A DNA stretch of 64,000 nucleotides from an uncultured Oscillospiraceae bacterium (GCA_900543795.1 UQSH01000005.1:1-64000), one strand, 5' to 3'; counted from the first letter of the stretch, positions 51,474 through 60,349 are shown. Program-made: numbers and translations. The notes: generated from the letters alone by a model not told the origin.

Positions 51474-52589
51474 ATGTATTTATATATGACGGCTCCGTGC
51501 CTTTTCGGCGTTGAGAGTCTTGTTTCGGACGAATTAAAGCAGATGGGTGCAGAAAATGTCTGTGCAGAAAACGGAAGAGTGTTTTTTGAGGGAGATGAAA
51601 GCATTCTTGCCCGTGCTAATATTAATTCACGCTTTGCAGAGCGTATTTTAATTGTGTTAGACAGGTTTAAGGCAACTACCTTTGCGGAGCTTTTTGACAG
51701 AGTTAAGCTCATCAATTGGAGCGATTTTATCGGCTCAAAGGATACCTTTCCCGTTAAAGGGTATAGCCTCAACTCCTCGCTTCATTCGGTTCCCGACTGC
51801 CAAAAAATTATTAAAAAAGCAGTTGTTGAAAGTCTTAAAGAGGATTACGGTATAGGTTGGTTCGAGGAGAGCGGTCCCGTTCATCAAATTCAGTTTTCAA
51901 TTATCAAGGATGATGTAACCGTTATGCTTGACACCTCGGGCACGGGGCTCCACAAAAGAGGCTATCGCCCCGAATCAAACGACGCTCCCATTAGGGAAAC
52001 TCTTGCTGCTGCAATGTGTTCTCTTTCTCATCTTCGCCATTATCACACCTTGTATGATCCGTTTTGCGGAAGCGGAACAATTCTTATTGAGGGTGCAATG
52101 CTTGCCCATAATATCGCACCGGGCATTAACCGTAATTTTGAGGTGGACCGTTGGGGCTTTATTCCCGAAAATGTTTGGAAGCAGGAACGGGCAAGATGCC
52201 GTGATATTATTAAAACAGACACGGATTTTGCTGCCTTCGGAAGCGATATAGACCCTCGTGCCGTAGAGCTGACTATGATAAACGCAAAAAGAATTAAGGT
52301 TGATAAATTTATTCACCCTTCCGTTTGCGATATAAAGAATTTTAAACCGTCAACCGAGAGAGGGACGCTTGTAACAAATCCGCCATACGGCGAGCGTATG
52401 CTTGATATAAGAGATGCCGAAGGACTTTATAAAATTATGGGTGAAAAATTTGTTTCCCAAAAGGGCTGGAGCTACGGTATCATTTCTCCCGATGAGGAGT
52501 TTGAAAAATGCTTTGGCAAAAAGGCAGATAAGCGCCGTAAGCTATATAACGGTATGATTAAATGCCAATATTATATGTATTTTAAATAG
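51474..52589 (+). CDS. THUMP-domain class I SAM-dependent RNA methyltransferase (RlmL/YpsC type)
   Basis: This is a predicted 23S rRNA guanine N2-methyltransferase of the YpsC/RlmL-N family. Residues 1-160 hold a ferredoxin-like/THUMP RNA-binding region (APCLFGVESLVSDELKQMGA). The Rossmann methyltransferase follows with DPFCGSGTILIEGAML, FGSDIDPRAVELTMINA and the catalytic NPPYGERM. The 371-residue length is normal. It ends at a bidirectional terminator. Confidence 0.92.
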   Translation: MYLYMTAPCLFGVESLVSDELKQMGAENVCAENGRVFFEGDESILARANINSRFAERILIVLDRFKATTFAELFDRVKLINWSDFIGSKDTFPVKGYSLNSSLHSVPDCQKIIKKAVVESLKEDYGIGWFEESGPVHQIQFSIIKDDVTVMLDTSGTGLHKRGYRPESNDAPIRETLAAAMCSLSHLRHYHTLYDPFCGSGTILIEGAMLAHNIAPGINRNFEVDRWGFIPENVWKQERARCRDIIKTDTDFAAFGSDIDPRAVELTMINAKRIKVDKFIHPSVCDIKNFKPSTERGTLVTNPPYGERMLDIRDAEGLYKIMGEKFVSQKGWSYGIISPDEEFEKCFGKKADKRRKLYNGMIKCQYYMYFK

Positions 52590-52592
52590 TAA

Positions 52593-52629
52593 AAAAGGCT
52601 TCGGAAACCGATAATTTCCAAAGCCTTTT
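52593..52629. terminator. Bidirectional terminator
   Basis: AAAAGGCTTCGGAAA pairs with TTTCCAAAGCCTTTT with one mismatch. T-rich flanks on both strands serve the methyltransferase gene and the convergent HprK-like gene. Confidence 0.88.
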
Positions 52630-52642
52630 ATTTTATGCACTT

Positions 52643-53359
52643 TTATTTTTTAGGCTTCATTGCATTGTAAGAGGTTAAAACCGCTTCATCGCTTATGTTA
52701 CAGCCCATATCCCATATAGAAACCTTTGAAAAAATTTCGTCAAGCACATCAAGCAGCTTTTCCATCGACTCCGCTCCGAGCTTTCGGACAGTCTGCGAAA
52801 AAATATTGTATATCGCCTTTGATGTGTCTGCCTTTTTAATGGTGTTTTCCTCGCTTCTCTCAATAAAGCATATTCCCGCAAGCTCAACATTTTCAGGCGT
52901 TGAATAATCATATTTACCGCTCCACGGCGTTCCGCAGGCGTAAACCCTTCCGTCAATAATTCTTATTGCAGGCTTGTCGTCGTTAAGGATATATGCTTTG
53001 TCCTTAAAATGCTTAAGCCAAAGCTGAGTGTGCGTTGATTTTCCTATTCCGCTGTCGGCAGAAAAGGCATAAGCGTATCCGTCTAAAACAACGCAGGAGG
53101 AGTGAAGCAGAATACCGTTAAATTTTATAAGCTCTGTATAAAAATCCTGCCCGGTGAGCATATATTCCCAGTCGTCTGTGTTAAGCTCGGGATGCTCCTT
53201 GCAGGCGTTTTTTATCCGCTCCTCGGTTATATCTATAACTATATCAATTTTTTGATTTTCGCTTTGATTGCTTGAAAGATAGGGGATTGCCTGTTTTTTT
53301 GTTCGCCCTTTTTCATTTTTTATTTCAACAGTTAATCCTGCAATGTTATATATCGCCAC
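52643..53359 (-). CDS. HPr kinase-like P-loop protein
   Basis: The 238-residue protein resembles the C-terminal kinase domain of HprK without being the canonical enzyme, which is encoded at 59330. The P-loop is FSADSGIGKSTHTQLWLKHF, followed by ILNDDKPAIRI, where HprK has an acidic base-binding segment, and GTPWSGKYDYSTP. The N-terminal about 85 residues are unrelated to HprK. Stand-alone proteins of this type are often found beside PqqD-like or radical SAM genes in peptide-modification loci, but no such partners are here. The substrate is unknown. Confidence 0.8.
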   Translation of the reverse strand: MAIYNIAGLTVEIKNEKGRTKKQAIPYLSSNQSENQKIDIVIDITEERIKNACKEHPELNTDDWEYMLTGQDFYTELIKFNGILLHSSCVVLDGYAYAFSADSGIGKSTHTQLWLKHFKDKAYILNDDKPAIRIIDGRVYACGTPWSGKYDYSTPENVELAGICFIERSEENTIKKADTSKAIYNIFSQTVRKLGAESMEKLLDVLDEIFSKVSIWDMGCNISDEAVLTSYNAMKPKK

Positions 53360-53457
53360 AGCTCATAGCCTTTCAAATGCTTATTTTTCTGCACCTTAAC
53401 GCAGTTATATTAATTAGTATAAATTATTTAATTATTATAGTCAAGAAACTTTTGTGT

Positions 53458-53471
53458 AGAACATTTTTTCG
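53458..53471 (+). promoter_or_regulatory. Putative LexA (SOS) box, upstream
   Basis: AGAACATTTTTTCG matches 11 of 14 positions of the Gram-positive LexA box CGAACATATGTTCG. It lies just upstream of the -35 element of the dinB promoter. Confidence 0.5.
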
Positions 53472-53479
53472 AATTTCTG

Positions 53480-53508
53480 TTGACTTTTTGTTGCAAATTT
53501 TATATAAT
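53480..53508 (+). promoter_or_regulatory. Predicted sigma-A promoter of dinB
   Basis: TTGACT and a perfect TATAAT are 17 bases apart, 35 bases before the dinB ATG. It is flanked on both sides by LexA-like boxes. Confidence 0.75.
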
Positions 53509-53522
53509 AAAACAAATGTTCG
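53509..53522 (+). promoter_or_regulatory. Putative LexA (SOS) box, downstream
   Basis: AAAACAAATGTTCG matches 11 of 14 positions of CGAACATATGTTCG, with a perfect right half-site. It starts one base after the -10 element, at the expected transcription start, a position suited to repression. Confidence 0.55.
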
Positions 53523-53543
53523 ATAGATTGTGCGGTGTTAAAA

Positions 53544-54794
53544 ATGGAAAGAACAATACTTCATATTGACTGCAATAAGTTTTATGCCTCTGTTGAATGT
53601 CTGCATAATCCTGAATTAAGGGATAAGCCCGTTGCCGTGGGAGGCAGTCAGGAGGACAGGCACGGAATAATTTTAACAAAAAATGAAATTGCGTCTGCCT
53701 ACGGAATTAAAACCGCCGAGCCTATATGGCAGGCAAAGCAGAAATGCCGTGATTTAATAGTTGTTCCGCCTAACTTTCCGCTTTATGTCCGTTTCTCCGA
53801 AATGGCAAGGAATATTTATAAGGACTATACGGAAAATATTGAGGCATTCGGGCTTGACGAAAATTGGCTTGATGTAACAGGAAGCCGAAAAAGCGGAGAG
53901 GAAATTGCGCAGGAGATAAGAGAGCGTGTTAAATTTGAACTCGGAATAACGGTAAGCATCGGCGTTTCGTGGAATAAGATTTTCGCTAAATTCGGCTCCG
54001 ATTATAAAAAGCCGGATGCCGTAACCGTTATAAATAAGGATAATTACAAGGATATTGTTTGGAAAAGTCCCTGCTCCGATTTGCTCTTCGTTGGCCCTGC
54101 AACAACAAGAAAGCTTAATTCCTACGGCATTTATACAGTCGGCGAGCTTGCCTGTGCAGACGCTTCGTTTCTGCGCTCTGTTTTCGGTAAAAACGGAGAT
54201 GTGCTTCACACCTTTGCAAACGGTCTTGACTCCTCTCCCGTAAGCCGCATAAGTGATGAGCAGGCAATTAAAAGTATAGGAAATTCAACAACAGCTCCTC
54301 GCGATATGATAAACGATAACGATGTTAAAACCGTTTTTACCGTTCTTGCCGAAAGTGTTGCAAGGCGGTTGAGAGAGCAGGGAGTGAAGGGGAGAACGGT
54401 AACCATAACAGTTAGAGATTGCGATTTAAGAAGCTTCACAAGGCAAACCCGTCTTGCCTGCTGCACAGATATTTCCTCTGAAATAATATCTGCGGCTATG
54501 CGGCTTTTTAAAGAAAATTATCACTGGGAAAAGCCCTTGAGAAGCATAGGCGTTTCCGTTTCCGATTTCGGCGAAGAGGTGCTCCAATTCGATTTAAACA
54601 AAACAGTTGAAAGGCACGAAAAGCTTGAAAAAATCGAATGTGCCGTTGATGAAATAAGAAGGCGCTTCGGAAGCTTTGCCGTTCAGCGTGCCTCAATGCT
54701 TGCAGACACATCCTTGAGCAGCTTCAATCCTCATGATGACCACACGATACATCCCGTTGGATTTTTTAAAGAATATAAGGAGAACAGATTATGA
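53544..54794 (+). CDS. dinB: DNA polymerase IV (Y family)
   Basis: DinB is a low-fidelity translesion polymerase. The catalytic Asp lies in HIDCNKFYASVE; GLDENWLDVTGS holds the second acidic pair (SxDEA/YLD in many relatives), and VSIGVSWNKIFAKFGSDYKKP the palm. The helix-hairpin-helix thumb and little-finger domain follow. ATG 53544 is preferred to GTG 53535. The product is 416 residues. LexA-like boxes around its promoter suggest SOS control. Its TGA overlaps the next ATG. Confidence 0.95.
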   Translation: MERTILHIDCNKFYASVECLHNPELRDKPVAVGGSQEDRHGIILTKNEIASAYGIKTAEPIWQAKQKCRDLIVVPPNFPLYVRFSEMARNIYKDYTENIEAFGLDENWLDVTGSRKSGEEIAQEIRERVKFELGITVSIGVSWNKIFAKFGSDYKKPDAVTVINKDNYKDIVWKSPCSDLLFVGPATTRKLNSYGIYTVGELACADASFLRSVFGKNGDVLHTFANGLDSSPVSRISDEQAIKSIGNSTTAPRDMINDNDVKTVFTVLAESVARRLREQGVKGRTVTITVRDCDLRSFTRQTRLACCTDISSEIISAAMRLFKENYHWEKPLRSIGVSVSDFGEEVLQFDLNKTVERHEKLEKIECAVDEIRRRFGSFAVQRASMLADTSLSSFNPHDDHTIHPVGFFKEYKENRL

Positions 54795-55027
54795 TTAAAA
54801 AATATGTTGAGGTTTTCGCAAAATTTGACACAGAGGGAAAAATAATTCCCTTTATGATTAGGCTTGACGATGAAAAATATGAGATAGACAGGGTTTGCGA
54901 TATTCGCCCTGCCGCTTCTCTTAAAAGCGGAGGCGCAGGAATAAGATACACCTGTCGTATAATGGGCTTAACAACCTATCTTTTTCTCGAAGAATCAAAG
55001 TGGTTTATAGAGTCTGCCGCCTGCTGA
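54791..55027 (+). CDS. Small conserved-looking protein coupled to dinB
   Basis: I do not assign a family. The 78-residue product begins MIKKYVEVFAKFDTEGKIIP and contains the segments IRLDDEKYEIDRV and YTCRIMGLTTYLFLEESKWF, which look like a small beta-barrel or beta-sheet domain. There is no membrane segment or signal peptide. Its ATG overlaps the dinB stop by four bases (ATGA), so it is translated with the polymerase and may share its SOS regulation. Confidence 0.72.
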   Translation: MIKKYVEVFAKFDTEGKIIPFMIRLDDEKYEIDRVCDIRPAASLKSGGAGIRYTCRIMGLTTYLFLEESKWFIESAAC

Positions 55028-55071
55028 TTAAACAAAAAAATAATAATGCAATAATTAAATTCCTTATCTTG

Positions 55072-55100
55072 TTGCAAAATATTATTAAAAGTGGTAAAAT
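55072..55100 (+). promoter_or_regulatory. Predicted sigma-A promoter of the aminotransferase gene
   Basis: TTGCAA and TAAAAT are 17 bases apart, 30 bases before the start codon. Confidence 0.65.
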
Positions 55101-55129
55101 ACTTCCATAATTTTATCGGAGGATTATTT

Positions 55130-56392
55130 ATGTCTAAGCTTTATTCAGAATTAACAAGAGAGGAGCTTATTGCGGAAAGGTCCGCTCTTGAAAAGCGCTA
55201 TAACGAATTTAAGGCAAAGGGCCTTAAACTTGATATGAGTCGAGGAAAGCCGGGTGCCGATCAGCTTGATTTGTCATCGGGAATTAACGATGTTAAGGAT
55301 TTTATTGAAAACGGAGTTGATTACAGAAATTACGGTATCCTTGACGGAATACCGGAATGTAAAAAGCTTTTTGCAGACCTTATGGGAGTTGAGCCTAAAA
55401 ATGTTATAATAGGTCCAAACGCAAGCTTAACTCTTATGTTCGATTATATTTCGCAATGCTATACTCACGGCGCAGGCTGTGCTCCTTGGTGCACTCTTGA
55501 AAGCGTTAAATTTCTCTGCCCCGTTCCGGGATATGACCGCCATTTCACAATTCTTGAGCATTTCGGAATTGAAATGATTAATATTAAGATGAATGAAAAC
55601 GGTCCCGATATGGACTCAATTGAGGAATATGTTAAGGATGAAAGCGTTAAGGGCATTATCTGCGTTCCGAAATATTCAAATCCGCAGGGCATAACATTCA
55701 GCGATGATGTTGTAAGAAGAATAGCCGCTCTTAAACCTGCCGCAAAGGATTTCAGAATTATATGGGATAATGCTTATTGTATTCACGATTTAGACGATAA
55801 CGGCGATGAGCTGCTTAATATATTTGATGTTCTTCCCAAATATTCAAATGAGGATATGGTTGTTGAGTTTTGTTCAACCTCAAAAATAACCTTCCCGGGT
55901 GCAGGCGTTTCCGCTCTTATTGCAAGTGATAATAATATTGCTTCAATCAAAAAGCGTCTTAATGTGCAAACAATCAGCTATGATAAAATGAATCAGCAGC
56001 GCCATGTTAAATTCTTCGGCGATGCAAACGGCGTTCGTAATCATATGAAAAAGCACGCCGCAATTCTTAAACCTAAATTCGATATGGTGCTTCGCCATCT
56101 TGATAACGAGCTTTCGGGCAGGGGAATTGCTTCCTGGGTAAGCCCTAAGGGCGGATATTTCATCAGCCTCGATGTGCTTGATGGCTGTGCTAAAAGAGTG
56201 GGCGAGCTTTGTAAGGAAGCAGGCGTAACGCTCACAACCGTAGGTGCAACCTTCCCTTACGGAAAGGATGAAAGAGATTCAAATATCCGTATTGCTCCAA
56301 GCTATCCTCCTGTTGAGGAGCTTGATTTGGCGGCAGAGCTTCTTTGTATCTGTGTTCGTCTTGCTTCGGTTGAAAAATATCTCGCAAAATAA
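55130..56392 (+). CDS. PLP-dependent aminotransferase, class I/II fold (putative aspartate/alanine type)
   Basis: The 420-residue product matches the less common PF12897-like branch of class I aminotransferases: LDMSRGKPGADQLDLSSGIN near the N-terminus, YGILDGIPECKKLFADLMG, the Asn-Ala-Tyr segment IIWDNAYCIHDL and the PLP lysine in STSKITFPGAGVSALI. The usual amino donor cannot be inferred. ATG 55130 follows CGGAGGA by 7 bases; an upstream in-frame start at 55091 lies in the promoter and is rejected. A GGTGAGCG/CGCTCACC hairpin follows the gene. Confidence 0.88.
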   Translation: MSKLYSELTREELIAERSALEKRYNEFKAKGLKLDMSRGKPGADQLDLSSGINDVKDFIENGVDYRNYGILDGIPECKKLFADLMGVEPKNVIIGPNASLTLMFDYISQCYTHGAGCAPWCTLESVKFLCPVPGYDRHFTILEHFGIEMINIKMNENGPDMDSIEEYVKDESVKGIICVPKYSNPQGITFSDDVVRRIAALKPAAKDFRIIWDNAYCIHDLDDNGDELLNIFDVLPKYSNEDMVVEFCSTSKITFPGAGVSALIASDNNIASIKKRLNVQTISYDKMNQQRHVKFFGDANGVRNHMKKHAAILKPKFDMVLRHLDNELSGRGIASWVSPKGGYFISLDVLDGCAKRVGELCKEAGVTLTTVGATFPYGKDERDSNIRIAPSYPPVEELDLAAELLCICVRLASVEKYLAK

Positions 56393-56399
56393 ATTAAAG

Positions 56400-56421
56400 G
56401 GTGAGCGTTTAGGCGCTCACC
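56400..56421 (+). terminator. Hairpin after the aminotransferase gene, without U-tract
   Basis: A perfect 8-bp stem, GGTGAGCG with CGCTCACC, lies 7 bases past the stop. The following TTAAATATTATC is not a good T-run, so termination may be partial before the EamA transporter gene. Confidence 0.45.
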
Positions 56422-56458
56422 TTAAATATTATCATTACCATAGAGGATATAAACCGTT

Positions 56459-57343
56459 ATGAAAGCTGCTTTAAATAATAAAACAAAAGGCGTAATTTTT
56501 ATACTCCTTTCGGCCGTTTGCTTTACGGGTATGAACACATTTGTAAGGCTTTCGGGAGATTTGCCCACTATGCAAAAGGTTTTTTTCAGAAACCTTGTTG
56601 CAATGATTTTTGCTTTCATTGCAATTGTTAAGGCGGGAGAAAGCTTTAAGCCGAAAAAGGGAAGTATGAAATATCTTATTTTACGCTCCGTTGTTGGGCT
56701 TGCAGGAGTTTTCGGAAACTTTTATGCGCTTGATAAAATTGAGCTCTCAAATGCTTCCATGCTCAATAAAATGAGTCCGTTTTTCGCCTTGATTTTCTCG
56801 GCAATATTTATAAAAGAAAAAGTTAAGCCGAAGCAGGCGGTGGCAATTGCCGTTGCCTTTATAGGCGCCCTGTTTATCATAAAGCCAACCTTTTCAAACG
56901 AAAATATTATCGCTTCAATGGCAGGCTTTTTGGGTGGTATGTGTGCAGGCGGAGCCTACACCTGCGTTAGATGGCTCGGAATTAAAGGGGAAAACGGAAA
57001 GCTTATCGTGCTCTTTTTCTCTGCCTTTTCAACACTTGTAACCGCTCCTTATCTTATTTTAAATTATCATTATATGACGGCTTCGCAATGGCTCTTTTTG
57101 ATTCTCGCAGGTGTGTGTGCCGCAGGCGGTCAGTTTACAATTACCGCTGCGTACACCTATGCTCCCAGCAGAGAAATCTCCGTTTACGATTATTCGCAGG
57201 TTGTTTTTGCGGCAATAACGGGCTTCTTCGTTTTCGGAGATGTGCCGGATTTGTGGTCGTTTTTAGGATATATAATTATCTGTTCAATGGCAATTTGGAT
57301 GTTCATATACAATAACAGGAATGAAAGCATTAAAAAAGCATAA
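56459..57343 (+). CDS. EamA/DMT family transporter
   Basis: This is a drug/metabolite transporter superfamily permease with ten hydrophobic segments in two EamA repeats, each about 140 residues. Recognisable pieces are FILLSAVCFTGMNTFVRLSG, NASMLNKMSPFFALIFSAIF and, at the end of the second repeat, YDYSQVVFAAITGFFVFGDVP. The 294-residue length is normal. The substrate cannot be told from sequence. Confidence 0.9.
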   Translation: MKAALNNKTKGVIFILLSAVCFTGMNTFVRLSGDLPTMQKVFFRNLVAMIFAFIAIVKAGESFKPKKGSMKYLILRSVVGLAGVFGNFYALDKIELSNASMLNKMSPFFALIFSAIFIKEKVKPKQAVAIAVAFIGALFIIKPTFSNENIIASMAGFLGGMCAGGAYTCVRWLGIKGENGKLIVLFFSAFSTLVTAPYLILNYHYMTASQWLFLILAGVCAAGGQFTITAAYTYAPSREISVYDYSQVVFAAITGFFVFGDVPDLWSFLGYIIICSMAIWMFIYNNRNESIKKA

Positions 57344-57376
57344 ATTAATCAATATCTTGGTGTAAAGTAAAAATGC

Positions 57377-57405
57377 TTGCATTTCTCTATATATTGTGTT
57401 ATAAT
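57377..57405 (+). promoter_or_regulatory. Predicted sigma-A promoter of nrdR
   Basis: TTGCAT and a perfect TATAAT are 17 bases apart, 36 bases before the nrdR ATG. Confidence 0.72.
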
Positions 57406-57441
57406 AACCATCGTTAAAAGCTTTTAAGGGGGTTTTTATTT

Positions 57442-57885
57442 ATGAAATGTCCGTTTTGCGGCTGCGATGAAAGCAAGGTTATTGATTCAAGGCCAACAGA
57501 TGAAAACGAAAGAATACGCCGCCGCCGAGAGTGTGTTGAATGCGGTAAGCGTTTCACAACCTATGAGGTTATCGAGGATGTTCCGATTATCGTTATCAAA
57601 AAGGATAAGAGCCGCGAGGTGTTCGACAGAAACAAGGTTTTAAAGGGTATGCTTCGTGCGTGCGAAAAAAGGCCTGTAACCTCAACAGAGCTTGAATCCG
57701 CCATTTCCGAAATAGAAGCCACTCTTCAAAGTGCAACAGACCGAGAGGTAACAAGCGTTCGTATCGGCGAGCTTATTATGGAGAAGCTCCGTGATATTGA
57801 CGAGGTTGCCTATGTTCGCTTTGCTTCTGTTTATAAGGAGTTTGACTCTGCATCTTCCTTCGTTGAAGAAATCTCAAAGCTTTAA
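57442..57885 (+). CDS. nrdR: Transcriptional repressor NrdR
   Basis: NrdR represses ribonucleotide reductase genes according to ATP/dATP levels. The zinc ribbon has C3, C6, C31 and C34, with RRRRECVECGKRFTTYE after it. The ATP-cone follows (VIKKDKSREVFDRNKVLKGM; CEKRPVTSTELE). The 147-residue length is typical. The ribosome binding site is AAGGGGG. A bidirectional terminator closes the gene. Confidence 0.97.
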   Translation: MKCPFCGCDESKVIDSRPTDENERIRRRRECVECGKRFTTYEVIEDVPIIVIKKDKSREVFDRNKVLKGMLRACEKRPVTSTELESAISEIEATLQSATDREVTSVRIGELIMEKLRDIDEVAYVRFASVYKEFDSASSFVEEISKL

Positions 57886-57896
57886 TTAAGTATCAA

Positions 57897-57926
57897 AAAA
57901 GGGGCTGTTTTTTTACAGCCCCTTTT
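57897..57926. terminator. Bidirectional terminator between nrdR and glycosyltransferase gene
   Basis: AAAAGGGGCTGT pairs perfectly with ACAGCCCCTTTT around a loop of six T. Confidence 0.9.
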
Positions 57927-57941
57927 GCTTATCCAATGGTG

Positions 57942-59138
57942 TTAATATTTATATTCTTCTTTATCCTTTCCTGCGGTATAAAAATTATCTATAACAATTC
58001 TGTAACGCTCCAAGGCATTTTTAACGGAATCCTCCCAAGAAATATAAATGTTGCTTTGAGCATTTATTCCAACCCGAGAAAGCAGGTCTTTGTTTTTAAT
58101 AATTTTTTCAGTGCAGTCTGCAACGGAAAGCGCATCCTCCTTGCAAAGAAATCCCGTTTCGCAGTCTGTTATGCCCTCGGAGGCACAGCTTCCGTCAACA
58201 AGAAGCGCAGCTGTTGCCGTTGCCGCAGCCTCACGAACAACAAGCCCGTTTGTGTCAAAAACAGAGGGGAAAACAAGCAGATCCGCCGCCGCATAATAAA
58301 GGCGAAGCTCATTTCTGTCAAGTATCTGCCCTGTGAAAATAACATTTGAATCAAGCATTTCTCTGCGTGCATATCTCTTAACGGCGTTTTCATCGGGCCC
58401 CGTTCCAATCATAAGCATGCGAAAATCAACATTGCGCTCTTTAAGTATTTTGCAGGCGTCAAGAATGATTTTAATATTTTTGTACCACATCATTCTGCCA
58501 ACGAAAATAAGGATTGGCACACCGAACGGAATGTTGTGCTTTCTTCTGATTATATCCTTATCGTCATCTGAAAAATTGCTTATCGGCAGGTCGCAGCCGT
58601 TAGGCATAATTATATAGTCGCCCGTGTAGCCAACCCTGCGCAGAGAATCAACCGTTCCCTTGCTTGTAACCCAAACCTCATCGGCGCTTTTAATGTTGTT
58701 TAAAAGAAAGCCGTAAGCCCTGTGTTTAAGCGGATAAAACGGTATTCTTGATTCAAAATCGTATTCGTATTTTGTGTGATATGTCAGTATTTGAGGAATT
58801 CTTTTTATCCTGTTTACTCTTCTGAAAAAATAGCTTGTTGCTATCGGGCAGTGAGAGTGAAGAATATCAAAATTCATATTTATAATATCTTCGCTGAATT
58901 CTCTCTTGAATGGCCAGCCAACAGGATAGCCCTCTCCGAAGGTGAAAAGGCTTTTGTATCTGTATATTTGATATTTATATTTATAATCCTCTTGATTTGG
59001 ATTTTTCGGAGTAACTATAACCGCTTCGCCCAAGCCGTTGTTGATAATATCGGCATAGCATTTTGCAACGGTGCTTATTCCGTCTATCGTGGGCGGAAAG
59101 GCTTCTGTTCCTATTGCGGTTTTAAGCTTATCGTTCAT
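57942..59138 (-). CDS. Glycosyltransferase family 4 protein
   Basis: This is a GT-B-fold retaining glycosyltransferase using a nucleotide sugar. The N-terminal acceptor domain has TEAFPPTIDGISTVAKCYAD, DILHSHCPIATSYFF and LTYHTKYEYDF, as in GT4 enzymes that glycosylate diacylglycerol. The donor domain has FVGRMMWYKNI and the EX7E-like FDTNGLVVREAAA. The acceptor is inferred only weakly; a glycolipid or cell-wall glycan is likely. ATG 59138 follows AAGGA by 9 bases and is preferred to TTG 59141. The product is 398 residues. Confidence 0.86.
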   Translation of the reverse strand: MNDKLKTAIGTEAFPPTIDGISTVAKCYADIINNGLGEAVIVTPKNPNQEDYKYKYQIYRYKSLFTFGEGYPVGWPFKREFSEDIINMNFDILHSHCPIATSYFFRRVNRIKRIPQILTYHTKYEYDFESRIPFYPLKHRAYGFLLNNIKSADEVWVTSKGTVDSLRRVGYTGDYIIMPNGCDLPISNFSDDDKDIIRRKHNIPFGVPILIFVGRMMWYKNIKIILDACKILKERNVDFRMLMIGTGPDENAVKRYARREMLDSNVIFTGQILDRNELRLYYAAADLLVFPSVFDTNGLVVREAAATATAALLVDGSCASEGITDCETGFLCKEDALSVADCTEKIIKNKDLLSRVGINAQSNIYISWEDSVKNALERYRIVIDNFYTAGKDKEEYKY

Positions 59139-59233
59139 CAAAACAAGTCCTTATTATTTTTTTGTTAATATACCACATTTAATAGCCTTTGTAAATCTTA
59201 TTTAATAAATTAAATAATTTGTTAATAAAAGTG

Positions 59234-59263
59234 TTGATTAAATGCACTGTTTTATTATATAAT
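59234..59263 (+). promoter_or_regulatory. Predicted sigma-A promoter of hprK
   Basis: TTGATT and a perfect TATAAT are 18 bases apart. A leader of about 60 AT-rich bases follows before the TTG start. Confidence 0.6.
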
Positions 59264-59329
59264 AAATATACCTTTGGAATTATATAGTTATTTTAGTAAT
59301 TTTTATAAATATTTAAAGGGGGCATAGCC

Positions 59330-60295
59330 TTGTCAGAGCAATATTCCGTTTCTCTTCAAAAAATTATAGAGGCACACGGGCTTGAAACGGTTTATCTTCC
59401 GAAAAGCGCAGAAGAAATCCTAATAACAACTAATGAGGTAAACAGACCGGGAATAGTTCTTTCGGGATTTACCGATTATTTTGATCCTCTTCGAATCCAA
59501 ATTTTAGGATGGACAGAGCTTGGATATCTTCAAAATCTTTCGGATGCCGAAAGGGATAAGGCTATCTGCAATCTGTTAAAGCTTCATCCTGCCGCCGCTG
59601 TGCTCACAAGAGGCTTGGAGATTTCCGATAATTTTCTTGCTAAGTTTGAAGAGTATCAGGTTCCTTTGTTAAGAACAGAGGAGGAAACCTCTCCGTTTCT
59701 TGCAAATCTTATTCAGTATTTAAACACAAATCTTGCTCCCCGCATAACTCGACACGGCGTTTTGTGTGAGGTTTACGGCGAAGGCGTCCTTATAGTAGGA
59801 GAAAGCGGAGCGGGAAAATCCGAAACAGCCGTTGAGCTAATTAAAAGAGGCCACCGTCTTATAGCGGATGACGCAGTTGAAATCAGAAAAACAGATGCTC
59901 ACACACTAATAGGCTCATCTCCCAATAATATTCGCCATTTCATTGAGCTGCGCGGCATAGGTATTATAAACGCACGCAGGCTTTTCGGTATGGGCTCCGT
60001 TAAGGATACCGAAAAAATCAATATGGTTATTCAGCTTGAACCATGGGAATCAGGCAAGGCTTACGACAGATTAGGCCTTGATAATGAATACACAAAAATT
60101 CTTGATGTTAAGGTTCCGGTTATAACCGTTCCCGTAAATCCCGGAAGAAACCTTGCGGTTATTATTGAAACGGCGGCTATGAATAACCGTCAAAAGAAAA
60201 TGGGCTATAATGCCGCAAGAGAGCTTATGATAGGCCTTGGTATGGACGATTTGGAGCCGGGCGAAAATGAGCTTGAAATATGGCATAATTCTTAA
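59330..60295 (+). CDS. hprK: HPr kinase/phosphorylase
   Basis: HprK phosphorylates and dephosphorylates Ser46 of HPr and so controls carbon catabolite repression. The N-terminal about 130 residues are the HprK N domain. The P-loop GESGAGKS is at 157-164, followed by LIADDAVEI and the signature ELRGIGIINARRLFGMGSVK. The 321-residue product starts at TTG 59330 after AAAGGGGG. It heads hprK-glcK-murB-rapZ-whiA, which links sugar regulation with wall synthesis. Confidence 0.96.
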   Translation: MSEQYSVSLQKIIEAHGLETVYLPKSAEEILITTNEVNRPGIVLSGFTDYFDPLRIQILGWTELGYLQNLSDAERDKAICNLLKLHPAAAVLTRGLEISDNFLAKFEEYQVPLLRTEEETSPFLANLIQYLNTNLAPRITRHGVLCEVYGEGVLIVGESGAGKSETAVELIKRGHRLIADDAVEIRKTDAHTLIGSSPNNIRHFIELRGIGIINARRLFGMGSVKDTEKINMVIQLEPWESGKAYDRLGLDNEYTKILDVKVPVITVPVNPGRNLAVIIETAAMNNRQKKMGYNAARELMIGLGMDDLEPGENELEIWHNS

Positions 60296-60349
60296 TGCCG
60301 AAAATCAGTGATTAATTCAAATTTATATATAAAAGCAAAGGAGTAACTT

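Noticed and set aside
55091..55129. Upstream start for the aminotransferase
   Set aside because: It overlaps the -10 box, and the true family start follows a CGGAGGA site at 55130.
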